Source of the DNA: Batrachochytrium dendrobatidis JAM81
Lineage: Eukaryota > Chytridiomycota > Chytridiomycetes > Rhizophydiales
Reading direction: 5' to 3'
Length of the DNA: 64,000 bases
Assembly (NCBI RefSeq): GCF_000203795.2
Contig: NW_006281099.1
Location: 3,746,532 to 3,810,531 of the forward strand
Shown here one piece after another: positions 1 to 12,050 of this stretch (positions are counted from its first letter, which is position 1; every line of letters begins with the position of its first letter). The notes beneath the pieces are model-generated. The model was not told where the DNA came from. It saw only the letters and a program-made list of their open reading frames with translations, and searched no databases. The position numbers were made by a program, and so were the translations under genes.

Positions 1-1
1 T

Positions 2-3000
2 TTAAACCACAGCGATGAAAACGTTTATGTTTGCAAGGATAAGACTGTATTGAACTACACTGAGCCATGCACATCAAGCAGTGTTATTACAACCACCGAT
101 AACAATCCCTATATTACACCCGAGCACGATCGTTCGGGTAGTCAACACCAGTTGCAAAATCCATGGTATCCGTTTAGTCTATCGCTTCCTGCCCTATCGC
201 CTTACACTCAAGAGGCCAATGGTAATACTCCACACCGAAGGTTACGACAGACAGCCAAGTATCATTCTCTTTCATCACTTGCCGCATTCGATCACCCATC
301 TGGCAAAAGTACAGCCCATTCACTAAAAAACCTTAACCTGCAACGCCGGCTTCAGAATTGGCTGCCTCATGTAGTATTCAGTGGTGACCCTGAAAATTCT
401 TCTGGAGTACGAATGAATAACCCTGTGGATCCATCGTTTGCCATGGCGGGTTTTACAACTGCCGCCAAAAGTTTTACCACTAGTCCAAGAGCCAATCCTA
501 CTACCGCAAAGAGTACAGCCACTACCATTTCATTGCCATCCAACTCTGATACTACAGATTCTCGAACTGTTTCATTTGAGTCATCTCAGCATTCCATGTC
601 GAATCAACCTTGTATGAGTATGCCTGTAGAGAGTCTGTTTTCAATGGAATCTCGTCGCCGGTCGATTCAGCTCATTCCATCGTTAGTATATATGCACCGC
701 ACTTGATACAGACTCGATCGTATATTGTCATTATGGTTCTGTTGCCACACACTAACTTGTATATACAAATATAGACACGATAATCTTGTCAAGGAATCCG
801 CTGGAACAGACAATCGATACAATGTCACGATGGATGCCATCTTTGTGGTGAGTAAACTGAAACTGTTTTGCGTAGTTGGTTGCACTCGCATCTGACTCGC
901 TGATTACGCCACTCGGCTTGTTCACTTAATGCACTAATTTAAATCCTTTAAATTAACAATTCAATATTTTCATCTCTAGGCACACTTTAATACTCTCAAG
1001 GGCAATGTTATCGAGTATCAATTTCCTGCAGGTATGTGTGCTGCTCTTTATCCCAAGTCATTTGTATTGACGTCTGATAAACTATGCCTGTGTGATATTC
1101 TTTAATACAAGTACTAAATCCATTCGAAAATCCTTTGTTTCTAGTGGCCAACATAGCTGGTGTTGAGTATAAATCAATTCCAAGTGGTGCACATGCCATT
1201 GCTCGCGATGTCATTTATTTTACTTGCGGACTTGATAGATTTGGCATTGCAGCATTGGAAAACTTGGCATTAGGAACATCAGATGCAAGCAATAACAATG
1301 AGCGAGGTGCTCGCATTAAAGCCGTGGGAATTGTGGTTTCAAACAACGCTTCATTGTTTACCCATCTGCCCTTTCTACAACAGCAAGCTGCGCGGTTTGT
1401 TCGCAATCAAGGATCTCTAGATGATCTGATTGCTTATTTTATTAAACATCAACAGAACCCCTTTCCCTATAGGAATATGATTGAATCTTTCAGCTTGGAA
1501 AATTTCAAGATTGGACATCCAGCATCTCACTTGCCTGCAATGGTGTCGTTGTTCAAAGTCAAGATTTTTGTGCTGTGGAAATACGCATTGTTGCAAAAGC
1601 GGATTCTGTTTTACGGACAACCTCCTGTACAGCAGTCCTGCCATAATGTGGTCTGCACTACGTTGCTAACAAGCCATTCAGTTCCTGCCGGTTTCAAGGT
1701 TAAATCAAACCCTTTACATTTTATCAGCGTGGCTGATATTGACGCAGTTTCGTTTTTTGATTCATTTATTGCGTGCACGACAGAAACTATTTTTGGTACC
1801 AAACCTGTGCTGTTTGATGCGTTTGTGGAGGATACCAAGATCAATCCTGTGCGTGTAATGGGGGCCAAAAACACTCGGCCAGACGAAGGTCGTTTGGCGA
1901 CTACCAATGATGCAGACGTGTTGCGTTATGCTTCACTTAAAAAGGCAATCAGTCAAGGTTGCAGTGATCATATTTTTTTAGACGGACTAATGTCACCTAG
2001 TAGTGGCGGCTCATTTGATCAACAGCTGCCTTCTGGAAAAAAGATGCTTGTTATTGCCAAAGGCAAGTTTAAAAAATGGACTCATAATGTGAAGTCGGCT
2101 AGTGGAGCTGGCAGTAATGGGCATTACCGAACCATGTCAATGGATAATTTTCTCCCTCTAAAATCAAACTCTTCTCATATGGAGTCTGCGTCAATTGGAG
2201 TTGGACACACCACTGTAGATGTAACCAATTCAACCGTCGTTTCTGCTGCAAGAATCATCGAGTTTTTTGATCATCTAAACACCAATATTTTTCATATGCT
2301 GCTGCTAATTGAGCGATCAACAGATCCTGTTGTGCGTCCTTGTCGCATTCAAAATCTGCTGATGCTCCATCCAGTCCATGACTTGCAATTTGTGGCAGAT
2401 CTTGTGCGAGTCTATTATATCAACGTGTCTATAGAGCCATTGCAAGGAAAAAATAAGCGGTGGAGTACATTAGCACCAGCACCAGCACCAGCACAAACCC
2501 ATCCATCACTATCACCACCGCCTATACCAACCCCCGTTTCACAATATCACCAACATAACTATCCATCTTTGTCAATCACGCATCCCCATGAGTTTGCTTT
2601 CAACGGTACGTCGGATGAATCATTGGGCTTAATTTCACCAACACCTTCAGATGCATCCACGGATCCGCCTGTGCCACTCACGGTTCTGTTACCTCGTACA
2701 TCATCTGTTAGGATCGCATCTCAAACACCATCCATTTCTTCTCCTTCCTCATCAAATCCTGTATCTGCATCTCCTGCTCAGCCTAAACCCTCTCCATCAC
2801 GTCCACTAACAGGAAATATGCCTATGATTATCATGCCTCGAACATCTTCGCTTATACTCACAAATGGCTTGCATAAAGAACCTGTATCACCACTTCATAA
2901 GGTGCATATGTCCATTCAACGACCCGCTTCTACTCCGCCAAATAGTTCAAATTTGACGCCAGCTGAATCACAATTAGACTCGACACAGCTTAAAAATACT

Positions 3001-3192
3001 TTGCCTGTCAGTGTGTCAACTTTGTTTCAAAGTGGAGGTGATCTTTCATCTTCTGCTGGATTGTCTGATGCTCTAGTTGATCCTGTTGATTTAACTAATA
3101 CCAAATTGCCAAATACGAGTGGCTGGGGCTCTACTATGTTGCGATCAAAAGGTGTCAAGTGTGAATGTTGTGCTGCTATTCTCGATATGTAA
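2..3192 (+). CDS. DENND11: DENN-domain protein, DENND11/LCHN (Anr2-like) family, 5' partial
   Basis: Read as exons 2-681, 775-847, 980-1031 and 1145-3192; frame is kept across all three introns (gtgagt and gtatgt donors, tag acceptors; the first donor, gttagt, is weaker). The reading frame is open at the window edge, so the true start lies upstream. The first ~226 residues are Ser/Thr/Pro-rich and look disordered. The conserved part starts at MDAIFVAHFNTLKGNVIEY and continues with GVEYKSIPSGAH, GARIKAVGI, a LWKYALLQKRILFYGQPPV segment and a C-terminal RIIEFFDHLNTNIFHMLLL block, the order seen in human LCHN/DENND11 and yeast Anr2. A long Pro/Ser-rich insert (about 2470-3000) precedes the Cys-containing C-terminus. 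Family members are predicted Rab-related DENN proteins; the molecular role is poorly known. The family call is from remembered motif order. Confidence 0.8.
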
Positions 3193-3986
3193 TGATTACA
3201 GTGTTGATTTTACTGGACATGATTTGTACTTTACATTTGATTTTTCGTTGCAGCTATCTTGTCTAGCGTTGAAATGGTTTATGGCATTTTATTATTTATT
3301 AATTCAAAGTGTATTGTTTGCAGACCTGTAAACATTTCCTTTGATGTACAATTCTAATCCATGTTGCCGACTCGATCGTTTCGTTGCTTCATAAGCTATA
3401 ATATAAGTTGAAATAAATAGATTTGAAAAACAATGGATATTAATGACTAGCATGCTTTCCAAATCATGTATTGTGCTGGTTGCATTTTTATTTTGGTTTA
3501 GATCTAGTGGCTGTATCCATTTGCTTTGCATCGCATTGACTATCTTTTCAGATAGTGTTGTATCTTTGGTTATACACAAGAACCCCATTTATGTGAAATT
3601 TGTCAATCGGCACCTGCCGACTCCAGTCAACTATCCTACCCATCTACACTCAATTTTGGTCATGTAGTCACTGTTTGCTAGCTTATTAGTATTCGAGTTA
3701 CGCGTCGACTCAACATTACAATCTGTAATGGGTTGCATGACAACAACACATAATCAGAAAATCAACTATTGGAACTACTCTAACACGACATGTATCCCAC
3801 CCTCAGACACTATACACACTTGTAAAGTTGTGCTGTCAATGACCAAAATCCCCAGCAACCCAATCTAATCATGATAAACGGTACAATTTAAAGTGATTAT
3901 AGCTGATATTTTGAATCGTTGCATTCATCGTTTGTAGAGGGTAAACAAACGTCAGGCCAGATACAAGTCAATATACAATGATCCAA
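3193..3986. other. intergenic, no gene seen
   Basis: Convergent 3' flanks of the DENN gene (plus) and the phosphotransferase gene (minus). The short open frames here lack recognisable content. AT-rich stretches would suit 3' UTRs and polyadenylation, but no site is assigned. Confidence 0.5.
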
Positions 3987-6434
3987 TCAATCTCGCTTGA
4001 CTTGTGGTGAAATACGCAGACACTGAATACCCAAGTGCTTACAAAATTGATTAATCACAGTCAAAATCCAAAACATGTAGTCCAAAGCCACAAGTGCAAA
4101 CATGATATGTATATATCTAGTCTCTGCTGCTTCCCCAAGAATAGTACTAAAGTGAAGATGCCTGCAAGGATCACAAATTAATTTGAAATGTTTAAAAAGT
4201 AGTCAACTCGTTTCGATTCAATGTGCACTTACTGTCCAAATATCTCAGGCCCACGAGCCAACACAGCACCAATAACATACGGAATTACAATCATCGGATA
4301 CAAAGGATAGTTGGTATGTGTAACGTGACCAAGAACAATCAATGCCTGCATTAAAAGTAAAACATTGAATTAGTAGTCATACTTGTCAGTAAACCATCTC
4401 AATCTCAAACACATAGTGGCAATCAAAGCCTTGAACCTACAGCAATCCGGCCAAAGGATATTCCCCATGTACACGAAAAAAGAATTCCATGAGTGTTCAA
4501 AGCAATAGATCCTGGAGCTGAAATCCATATATATATAGCAATATTAATGATAGCAAAAGGTACAATATGTAGCATGGCCATGGTAAAACTGCGCCTTTTT
4601 TGCCGACAAGCATTGCGAACTCGAATGATGCTTTAGTATTACATAGCAATTAGTCATCATCTCGTATACAATATCAGCTTATTATGCTTAAAAAACGATC
4701 GGGGTTTACCTAACTGGAATCTGAGTAATGATCAATAGCAGGAATATAGTACCAACACTTGTGTCAATAAGTCGCAGATTTGAATTGGTAATTGGAAGGT
4801 GTGCCATTATCATTATATCGTCGATTTTAGTCCACCAAATTTTCGAACCTGTTTACAAAAGTATTGAAATATACAATCTATCATTAGGAATTGATAATAA
4901 TGCTGGCTTCAAAGAGTTGCTGTGTAAAAAAGTTTGACAGATATAAACCCACCATACAATCCAGACACGATCAGGGAAAACACGGCAAGAAGGAGTCCTT
5001 CAGTCGGTCCATTAACATATCCAAGGTAAAGTGTTCCAGTATAATATGTTTCCCAGGTTGAGAAAAAAAATGCGGTAACAACTAAGCCGGTAGAATATCA
5101 TGATTGTAAAGTGTTGGCATTCAACAATTTCAAAGTACTAAAGGTATAAACTATCGAATCGCCAATAGACATAATCCCAGCATGAGTTTACCCATAAAGA
5201 TCAGCGCCACATAGTATCCTGATAAACCTACTCCTAGACCAGCTGCTTGCAAAATAGTTCCAAACTGACTCGGAAAATAAAATTATTGAGTTATACAATG
5301 CAGCCTGCATAATTTAAATCTAAAATTCAATCCATAGCAATTACACATACGCTTGAATTGAGAGCATCTACACCACTAAATATCAATATGGTATAAAATA
5401 AAGCCAGCCAATTAGCTACATTATTTCTTATTTTCCAGCAATATGAGCAACTTTTCACTTTACTGGTCAAATAATTCTCCAAGCGGAGAGCTGGATCCGG
5501 TACGACGTGCTTGTTTCCCGTCAACGTTGTCAAAGGTGGAGTACAAGAAAATTCCAGCACCCATGCTATAGAAGAAACAGCAAGTAACCCATTCCGAGTG
5601 GACTGTATTAGAATTCAATACAAATTTTTATTGATATATGTAACGCAATTGTTTTTACCTAAAATAAATCCAAGATGGTTCTCCTGCAGACAAATCTGGT
5701 ATGTAAACTAAAACAAGCGCAACATTCCCCATAATAAAAACAAATCCTAAAAGTGTAATCAAATTAGGTCTGACAATGGCATATCAGAAGAATCATACAT
5801 ATTGATATGTTAACATTCAATATAAATTAAAAGGTCAAGTATGAATCTAAAGATATGCAATGTTGGCACATCAAATGTGCGAGCGATCCAAACGAGTTGG
5901 ACTTACGCTATCCACATGGGAAATAAAGTTGTAGCCCAAGTCCAATATGGCTGCATGATGTATTTGGAAACTGGAGACTAGAGATGATTTAAATGAACGG
6001 ATTTAAAAAATTATTAGCCATATAAATCTCATTCTAATGATGGGGTATCTGCTAGGTAATAGTTCAATTTCAAGCCTCGCATAGTTCAACTTCATGGCAA
6101 ATCAGATATTAGCCTAAATTGAATAAATAATGTGAAGGGTAGAATGTGGTATTTACACACTAACTACCATATTGATGAAGGCTTGAACTGCGGTATTTTA
6201 TTTTCAATCTGGACAGTGAGGTTGAGAATACTGGATAAAAAATAGCAAGTTCAAATCGCAGATTTATATACAACTGCAATATCAGAATGTCTGTATTGGA
6301 CAGTAATCTAATTCTAAAGGCAAAACCAATATGGACAAGCCAATACTTTTACTGTTACATACCAAATCCACTGCAGAGTACTTGTATTGCTCAAGATTGT
6401 TGAGTGCATGTTGACTGACCCCAAATGGATGCAT
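3987..6434 (-). CDS. CEPT1: choline/ethanolamine phosphotransferase (CDP-alcohol phosphatidyltransferase family)
   Basis: Eleven exons on the minus strand: 6434-6363, 5977-5907, 5769-5659, 5565-5464, 5375-5351, 5264-5192, 5081-4953, 4848-4710, 4630-4441, 4345-4233 and 4161-3987. They sum to 1200 nt, giving 399 aa, matching yeast Cpt1/Ept1 (about 390) and human CEPT1 (416). It should join CDP-choline or CDP-ethanolamine to diacylglycerol in the ER membrane (Kennedy pathway). The catalytic signature DG-x2-AR-x8-G-x3-D-x3-D is complete, as [19 protein letters not shown] then HGVD, and is split by an intron inside the second half. Other family landmarks are [29 protein letters not shown] and the C-terminal [12 protein letters not shown]. 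Exon 5 is only 25 nt. Choline and ethanolamine specificity cannot be told apart from this reading. Confidence 0.9.
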
Positions 6435-6978
6435 GACTGGAGCTCCTGTTATCACAATGCCTAGCCAAATATAGAGAAAAGCAGTATTGTACAAATGGTC
6501 AGTATTTCTAGTTTTACAAGAAATGCTAGACTTTAGACACTATAAGTGAAGACAACTACGCTCATCCAAAGGCTTGCCTTTATTACAACTATATTTACGC
6601 AAAATGGAACACGAAATAAATGTGCCAAAATATAATCGTTTCAAATAATTCTCCAAATTTACTGAACAGCATTGCGAGTTCTTGGAAACGAATTGAGCCG
6701 ACATTCGATTCAGCAGTGTTGCTGACTGGCGTTACAGTTTTGTCTGCTATGATTCCTCGCTTATTTGCTATTGGCTGACGAGCTGGTATTTTTAATACAA
6801 CACAATTTTACCTTTGCTTCATACATGAAACACCCGATTAGTCATTTTTGGTCTAATTATAGTTTGTTGATTCCAAATGATTCGATTGTTATTATGTTGC
6901 TATCCCAAGTGCTGCATGTTCATCAATTTATGATTTTTTAAATTCAAACCTGTCGGCAGATCGATCACGTATGCATAT
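6435..6978. other. intergenic, promoter side of the phosphotransferase gene
   Basis: Upstream flank of the phosphotransferase gene, running into the first copy of the 0.9-kb repeat. No coding signal is seen and no core promoter element could be fixed. Confidence 0.4.
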
Positions 6979-7876
6979 CACAATTTGGTATTGATAATTC
7001 ATTGTATTGCAGTGTTGATATCAAGTCATGCAATGTGTTGATTGAATTTATTCAATTCACACGATCGGATGTTGAATATTCAATCGGAACGCACGACTGA
7101 GTCATGATGAGTGTGAGTCATGACTGTGAGACAAATGAGACAATCAACTCTACAAGTTAAACTACACAATCATCTAATAATACTCACAGATCATCCAACA
7201 CTCTGGTCATGGCAATTATGAGTGATTTTGGTCCCGTTGACATGATTACAGTCATTGATACATTCATGTTTTTATTTTAAATATATTATAATAATGCTAG
7301 TGTATTTACAATCAGCAATCAGTCGTCATCTCTTGTGCAAGTCTTTTTTGATGTCATCAAGTCTCTCCTTGTTCATCTTGACTTTGACGATGAACGGAGT
7401 CAGCATAGTCTTGATTTCACTGACATCAGCCTTGAGTTTGACTTCTGACTCTTTGATCTGACTACAGAGGAAACTACCAAGAATAGTAGCTACTCCAAAC
7501 ATTGCACCATACAGCAAGTAGTTTTTGCTGATATGATCTTGAACCTTGTCATGCAGGGGTTTGGATGTTGCTGCATGACTGTTGGTAGTGGTAAATGATC
7601 GTTTGAGTATGTGGGAGTGTAGTAGTTTTAATATGTGATGAGTTGAGTTGTTCATTAGGATTTTATTTGGGAAAGTGAATCGATTTATCAAAATGGAAAT
7701 TTCACGACTTGAATCCATAATTAAACTTTGCATGTGATTTGACATTCATTACATATTATTGACTTGATTTTGAATATGACTGTTGACTGGCATATTAATG
7801 CATACTAATGCATTGCTATTACTTGTATTACAATTTGACCAATACATACATACAGCAATGCATTACTTTGAATATC
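6979..7876. repeat. 0.9-kb dispersed repeat, copy 1
   Basis: Almost the same sequence is found at 33409-34316, in direct orientation about 26.4 kb away. Homology begins at a shared caatttggtattgataatt and ends at a shared cattactttgaatatc, with unrelated sequence on either side. Copies differ by scattered substitutions and a few small indels. No terminal inverted repeats or target duplications were obvious. Each copy carries one conserved small ORF on the minus strand. Confidence 0.85.
7326..7655 (-). CDS. small single-span membrane protein carried by the 0.9-kb repeat, copy 1
   Basis: 109 aa if translation begins at the Met at 7655. The frame is open further upstream, but the paralogue at 33755-34093 has a non-triplet length difference just 5' of this Met, which argues for this start. 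Visible features in order are a basic N-terminus (HSHILKRSFTTT) that could be a mitochondrial targeting peptide, a hydrophobic segment (YLLYGAMFGVATILGSFL), then a charged helical C-terminus (IKTMLTPFIVKVKMNKERLD). The overall layout of one membrane span plus coiled coil recalls small mitochondrial inner-membrane proteins, but I do not recognise the family. The paralogue differs by a 9-nt in-frame insertion and a few mostly conservative changes, so the ORF appears to be under selection. Confidence 0.5.
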   Translation of the reverse strand: MNNSTHHILKLLHSHILKRSFTTTNSHAATSKPLHDKVQDHISKNYLLYGAMFGVATILGSFLCSQIKESEVKLKADVSEIKTMLTPFIVKVKMNKERLDDIKKDLHKR

Positions 7877-10684
7877 GAATCTAACCATTCAGATTCTGCT
7901 GGGATCTGTCATCAACAGTATCATACATTCCATTAATACTGTGATATTGCATGGTATGCTATGGTATGGTATACTATGTGTGTATGACAGTCGATCAGCG
8001 TAGTCGATTGATGTAATATGCTAGTAAAAGTCGCTACAGTCAAATATACTTGCTGTTGGTTTATGATAAAAGATGCCAATACACGGCATATCGAGTGTTT
8101 ACATGACACATGTCAAACATGTTTGTGCACCATCATGTGGTGATCATGGTATGCATCATGATGTCGATATACAACATACACTAGGTGGATTGTTGATATC
8201 ACACGTTTAGTTTTACTATTGTGCATGACATTCAAATCAAAGTTGAACTTGATTGGTTCTAATACAGTATCAAATATATCAAGTATATCTGGATTATTCA
8301 GCGTATACATTGTCAATCAGTGTATTACTGTTTGTTGTGTTGTTGCATTGTTGCATTGATGGCATGTCTAAATATACAAGTATTTCAAAACCTGAATCAC
8401 ACCAACACTAAATAGGTTCTTGGCATACAGTATCAAAACCAATTCCAACTGATTGCGGATATACTGATTGTCAAAAGTGCAACCATTTATCAACAAGACT
8501 TGAAATCGGTTGACAACAGTAAATACCCAAACCACACTGTTACCAATAGAATCGTGTATTGAAATATTGGTGTTTTCGATCATCGGTATTTGAATGGCGT
8601 AATCAATAATAAGCTATCCACAACCAGCCATGCGATTCAGCATTTAACAACTCGATTTAATCAATGGCTGGTTTGAGCTTGTTCAACATTTTTATAGATC
8701 CAATATGTAAAACTGGTTGTAATGGTTTATGGTAGATGTTTAAATGTTCCGACTTGATACAAGGATCAAGTGAACCAAGTGGATCAAGTGGATTGAAAGT
8801 GTTGGAAAGGTTGGAAAAACTGAAAGACTGGTTCAAATAATAACACTGGCTACAAACACGCCATTCGAGTCGTCTGTTTTGTATGGATATGGTTGGCTTG
8901 TCAAATTGGGTTCCAACGATGCAAGAGTTGATCCAACTGCCAAATAATCATGCAGTCAATCCACTATCGGGTATCAATTGTACCAAAGTGGTGGTATTGT
9001 TTCCAATCATACAGTCCAGTAAACTCTTTTCGAGTGACTTACAGTCGTTGATTGATAAATTGATACCGCAAGTGATCTTGTAATACACAACCATTGTGAT
9101 CAACACACAAAACATCAATTTGAACCACTCATTACATCAATTGATTCCTGACAACTCTTGGTCACTAAATCAAATATTACACGATCCAGTGATTACAAAA
9201 CAACACGAATGGACTGGACTGGACTAGAATGGATTGAATTGGATTAGTTTGGGTTTGGATCTTACTGTAGATGCATGACATTATCGGTTTACCAACTACA
9301 ACCACGTTGTAAATTACAATTTGTAATGTATGTTTAATCACAACCAGTCAAATATTTCATTGTTCCATTTGATCAACCACCAATCAGTCTCGAGTAGCAA
9401 TCCAATGTCGATGGTATAATATTTCTAGATTCATCCATTAAACTACTATTTTTGTTGATATTGCTATACGGAATGTCACTTAATGTATGCCTTGAAAATG
9501 CTCACCAATTATATTTCTATTACCCATTACCCATTGTTCATTACTCATTGTTCATTCAACATTTTTGGCACTGTATCATAGATGGACATATCAATACAGC
9601 ATGATCCCACATAGCCATGACATAAAACTTGCAAATGCCATTTTGTTGTAATCCTACCAACTGTCCATATACTGGAACTTCACAGCAGTCCTGGACACAT
9701 TTGTGGTTGTTGTAATATCAGCAATCTTGGTGCAATCTTGCAGCAATCAGCCAACACTCGTAATTGTCCAAATGAACTTGCGTTTCATTTGTCAAACGTG
9801 TATCAAACTGCAAACCATTACCATCACAATCGTGTGCCTGTCGACTAATACAATGTTCTGATGTGATACAATATTGCTCCATATGAAAGCACTACCACAC
9901 GAGATATTGTTCGACTTGCAATCTCACGACTTGCGTGGTAGAATCGACTTTCAAGGCGTTGCGACGTATAACAATCCATCAAAACATGATCAGTGCTGTT
10001 AAAATATGATACACACTGTATAACTGATATGGGTTGTCATGACAGACATTCCACTACAAACAGCATTCACGATCTTGAGTTGCAAGTATACACATCACAG
10101 GTATTTGAACAGATCCGATACAGTCATGTAGAACTGACAAGTGACAATACATCTGATTGTATCAGAGTTGTTCAAATGTTTGAATGTGTATACTTGTAAT
10201 CATGCTTCAGTTCCATCATTCATGGCCATATAGTATTAGTTGATCAAAAACACCATTTTTACAATACATTTGATTGAATACAAACTGGACAAATCATCCA
10301 TTTTATACCGACAAGTAATTGACACAAAGTATGCTAGACATGTAGTTATGATTTACAATGGATCACACATGATTACTACACAATATGTTGCTATACAACT
10401 CAACATATGATCAGTTGGAATGTATGCTCCATTTGTACCATTTTGATAGATTGGTGGTGTCCATTTCTGATACCTGCCATTAGACATGTATGCCATTTGA
10501 TGATCAAGCAACACCGATTAATATCCACCAAATTAAACTCGATATTGTTGGACAGTTAATAGCGTATGTCATTGTAATGTGAGAGTGTTGAGATGTCAAG
10601 TCTGTTGATTTGCACTGAGTGAATCCTTTGTATATATCTGGAATGTGATCATCAGTTGTGATCACCAGTCACCTCGGATGGAAG
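7877..10684. other. long AT-rich gene-poor stretch
   Basis: No convincing gene over about 2.8 kb on either strand. Short open frames lack homology-like motifs. Simple-sequence-like words recur locally (for example ggatcaagtg and ggactggact near 8760-9240). It is probably old decayed repeat DNA, but no element could be named. Confidence 0.4.
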
Positions 10685-10925
10685 ATCTATAGTAATCAGG
10701 TATCCTCAACAATGATGCTTGAACGATGATCCGCATACATTCCTTCTGGTATTGTTCATCGCTCTCCTACTTTATAAAAACACTTTTCCCGTTCTTTAAT
10801 AAACAACGCAATTAGTTTATTGGATCATTCCTTTGTATCTTTGATTTGCTGTGATCTACTTGTCAATAATGATGACCATCAACATGCCGTCATATGCTCA
10901 CAATCTACATTTCAGTCATTCAGAT
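10685..10925 (+). mobile_element. 5' fragment of the non-LTR retrotransposon
   Basis: Diverged but collinear match to 14060-14280, the 5' part of the larger element. Shared landmarks are atcaacaatga, gatccgcata, a TATA-like tttataaaaacac versus attataaacacac, ttaataaa, ttgacaataatg versus ttgtcaataatg, and tgccgtcatatg. Sequence after about 10925 no longer follows the longer copy, so only the leader survives here. Confidence 0.6.
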
Positions 10926-12050
10926 TCCTTGTTTTGGAAATGATTATTTCTGTATCATTTTTCACTGAAATGATAATCAGTGTGTCAACTGTGTATTACT
11001 GTTTGAACCAAAGTCAATACTGCAAGCACTCGAGTGCTACTCCAATCAACTGAGTTGAACTGACATTGATATTGATATCTGCAAGAAATCCAATTGATTT
11101 CCAAATTGAACGAGTTGATTCCAAAATATTGTTATCCACAAACATAAATGTCAATTGCAACACTTTTATCAAATCTATTGGATATCAAATCCAGTAACCC
11201 ATTGTAACAAGCCTCGAATTATGTCTCGGAACAATGCAGCCATGACAAAATACAACACTTTACCAGGTTTGCTGTATACAACAACATATATTTGGAGCAG
11301 AGTTTGAACAAATAGTTGCGCAGTTATTTGAAGTTTGTGTGTTTCTAGTATCATACACAAAATGTGTGTTATTCCATCATCAATACTTTGTTCACAATAC
11401 ACTCAAACTATTACTATACAATCAGTTGTCAATGACCATGAGTAGTATATGTAGTGCACTGGATGATACCACTTGTTTTAAGCAAGACTGCTAAAATATT
11501 CAAAAGTTGACGACATACTTTGATACATTCGTCCATGATGATTGTGATTGATATTGAACGCATTTGGTTTGTGGTTGCAATGTGAGTTCTGGTTTTAGAA
11601 CTAATCAGAATCGGATTGTCTGGAATTGTCTGAAATTGTTGTTGTGCTAGATTGGTGTTTTCACCTATAATCACTGCTAAATTCGATTCAAAGTTGTCAG
11701 GTGTGATATCCTGACAAATGCCGACATTATCAAAATGCTTACCGTATACAAGTTGATTAAAGTTGCAAGTTGTCTGCCAAACTCATACTTGATGCTTCAA
11801 TCGGACACGATTGGATGGTACAAGGATGTGTTAACAGAGCCATTATTTGTCAAAAAGCGTATGTTACAATAGTAAACTTGAATTTGGAACTTTCCATGTT
11901 GAATGCATATCAATCCCTTGAATGGACACAATTGTATGATGCCAGTTTTATTAACATTGAATTATCAAATAATTGGAATGGTGGGAATGGTTGAAAATAT
12001 GCCATTTCAGTTGTAAAATACAACCATCACTTTCTACTCTTCAAATCTGA
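10926..12050. other. gene-poor stretch downstream of CRN
   Basis: No supported gene. Several 60-80 codon open frames occur on both strands without recognisable motifs. It lies between the retrotransposon leader fragment and the 3' end of the CRN gene. Confidence 0.35.

Noticed and set aside
7656..7745. 30-residue N-terminal extension of the repeat-borne membrane protein
   Set aside because: The second copy has a non-triplet indel in this stretch, so it is unlikely to be coding.
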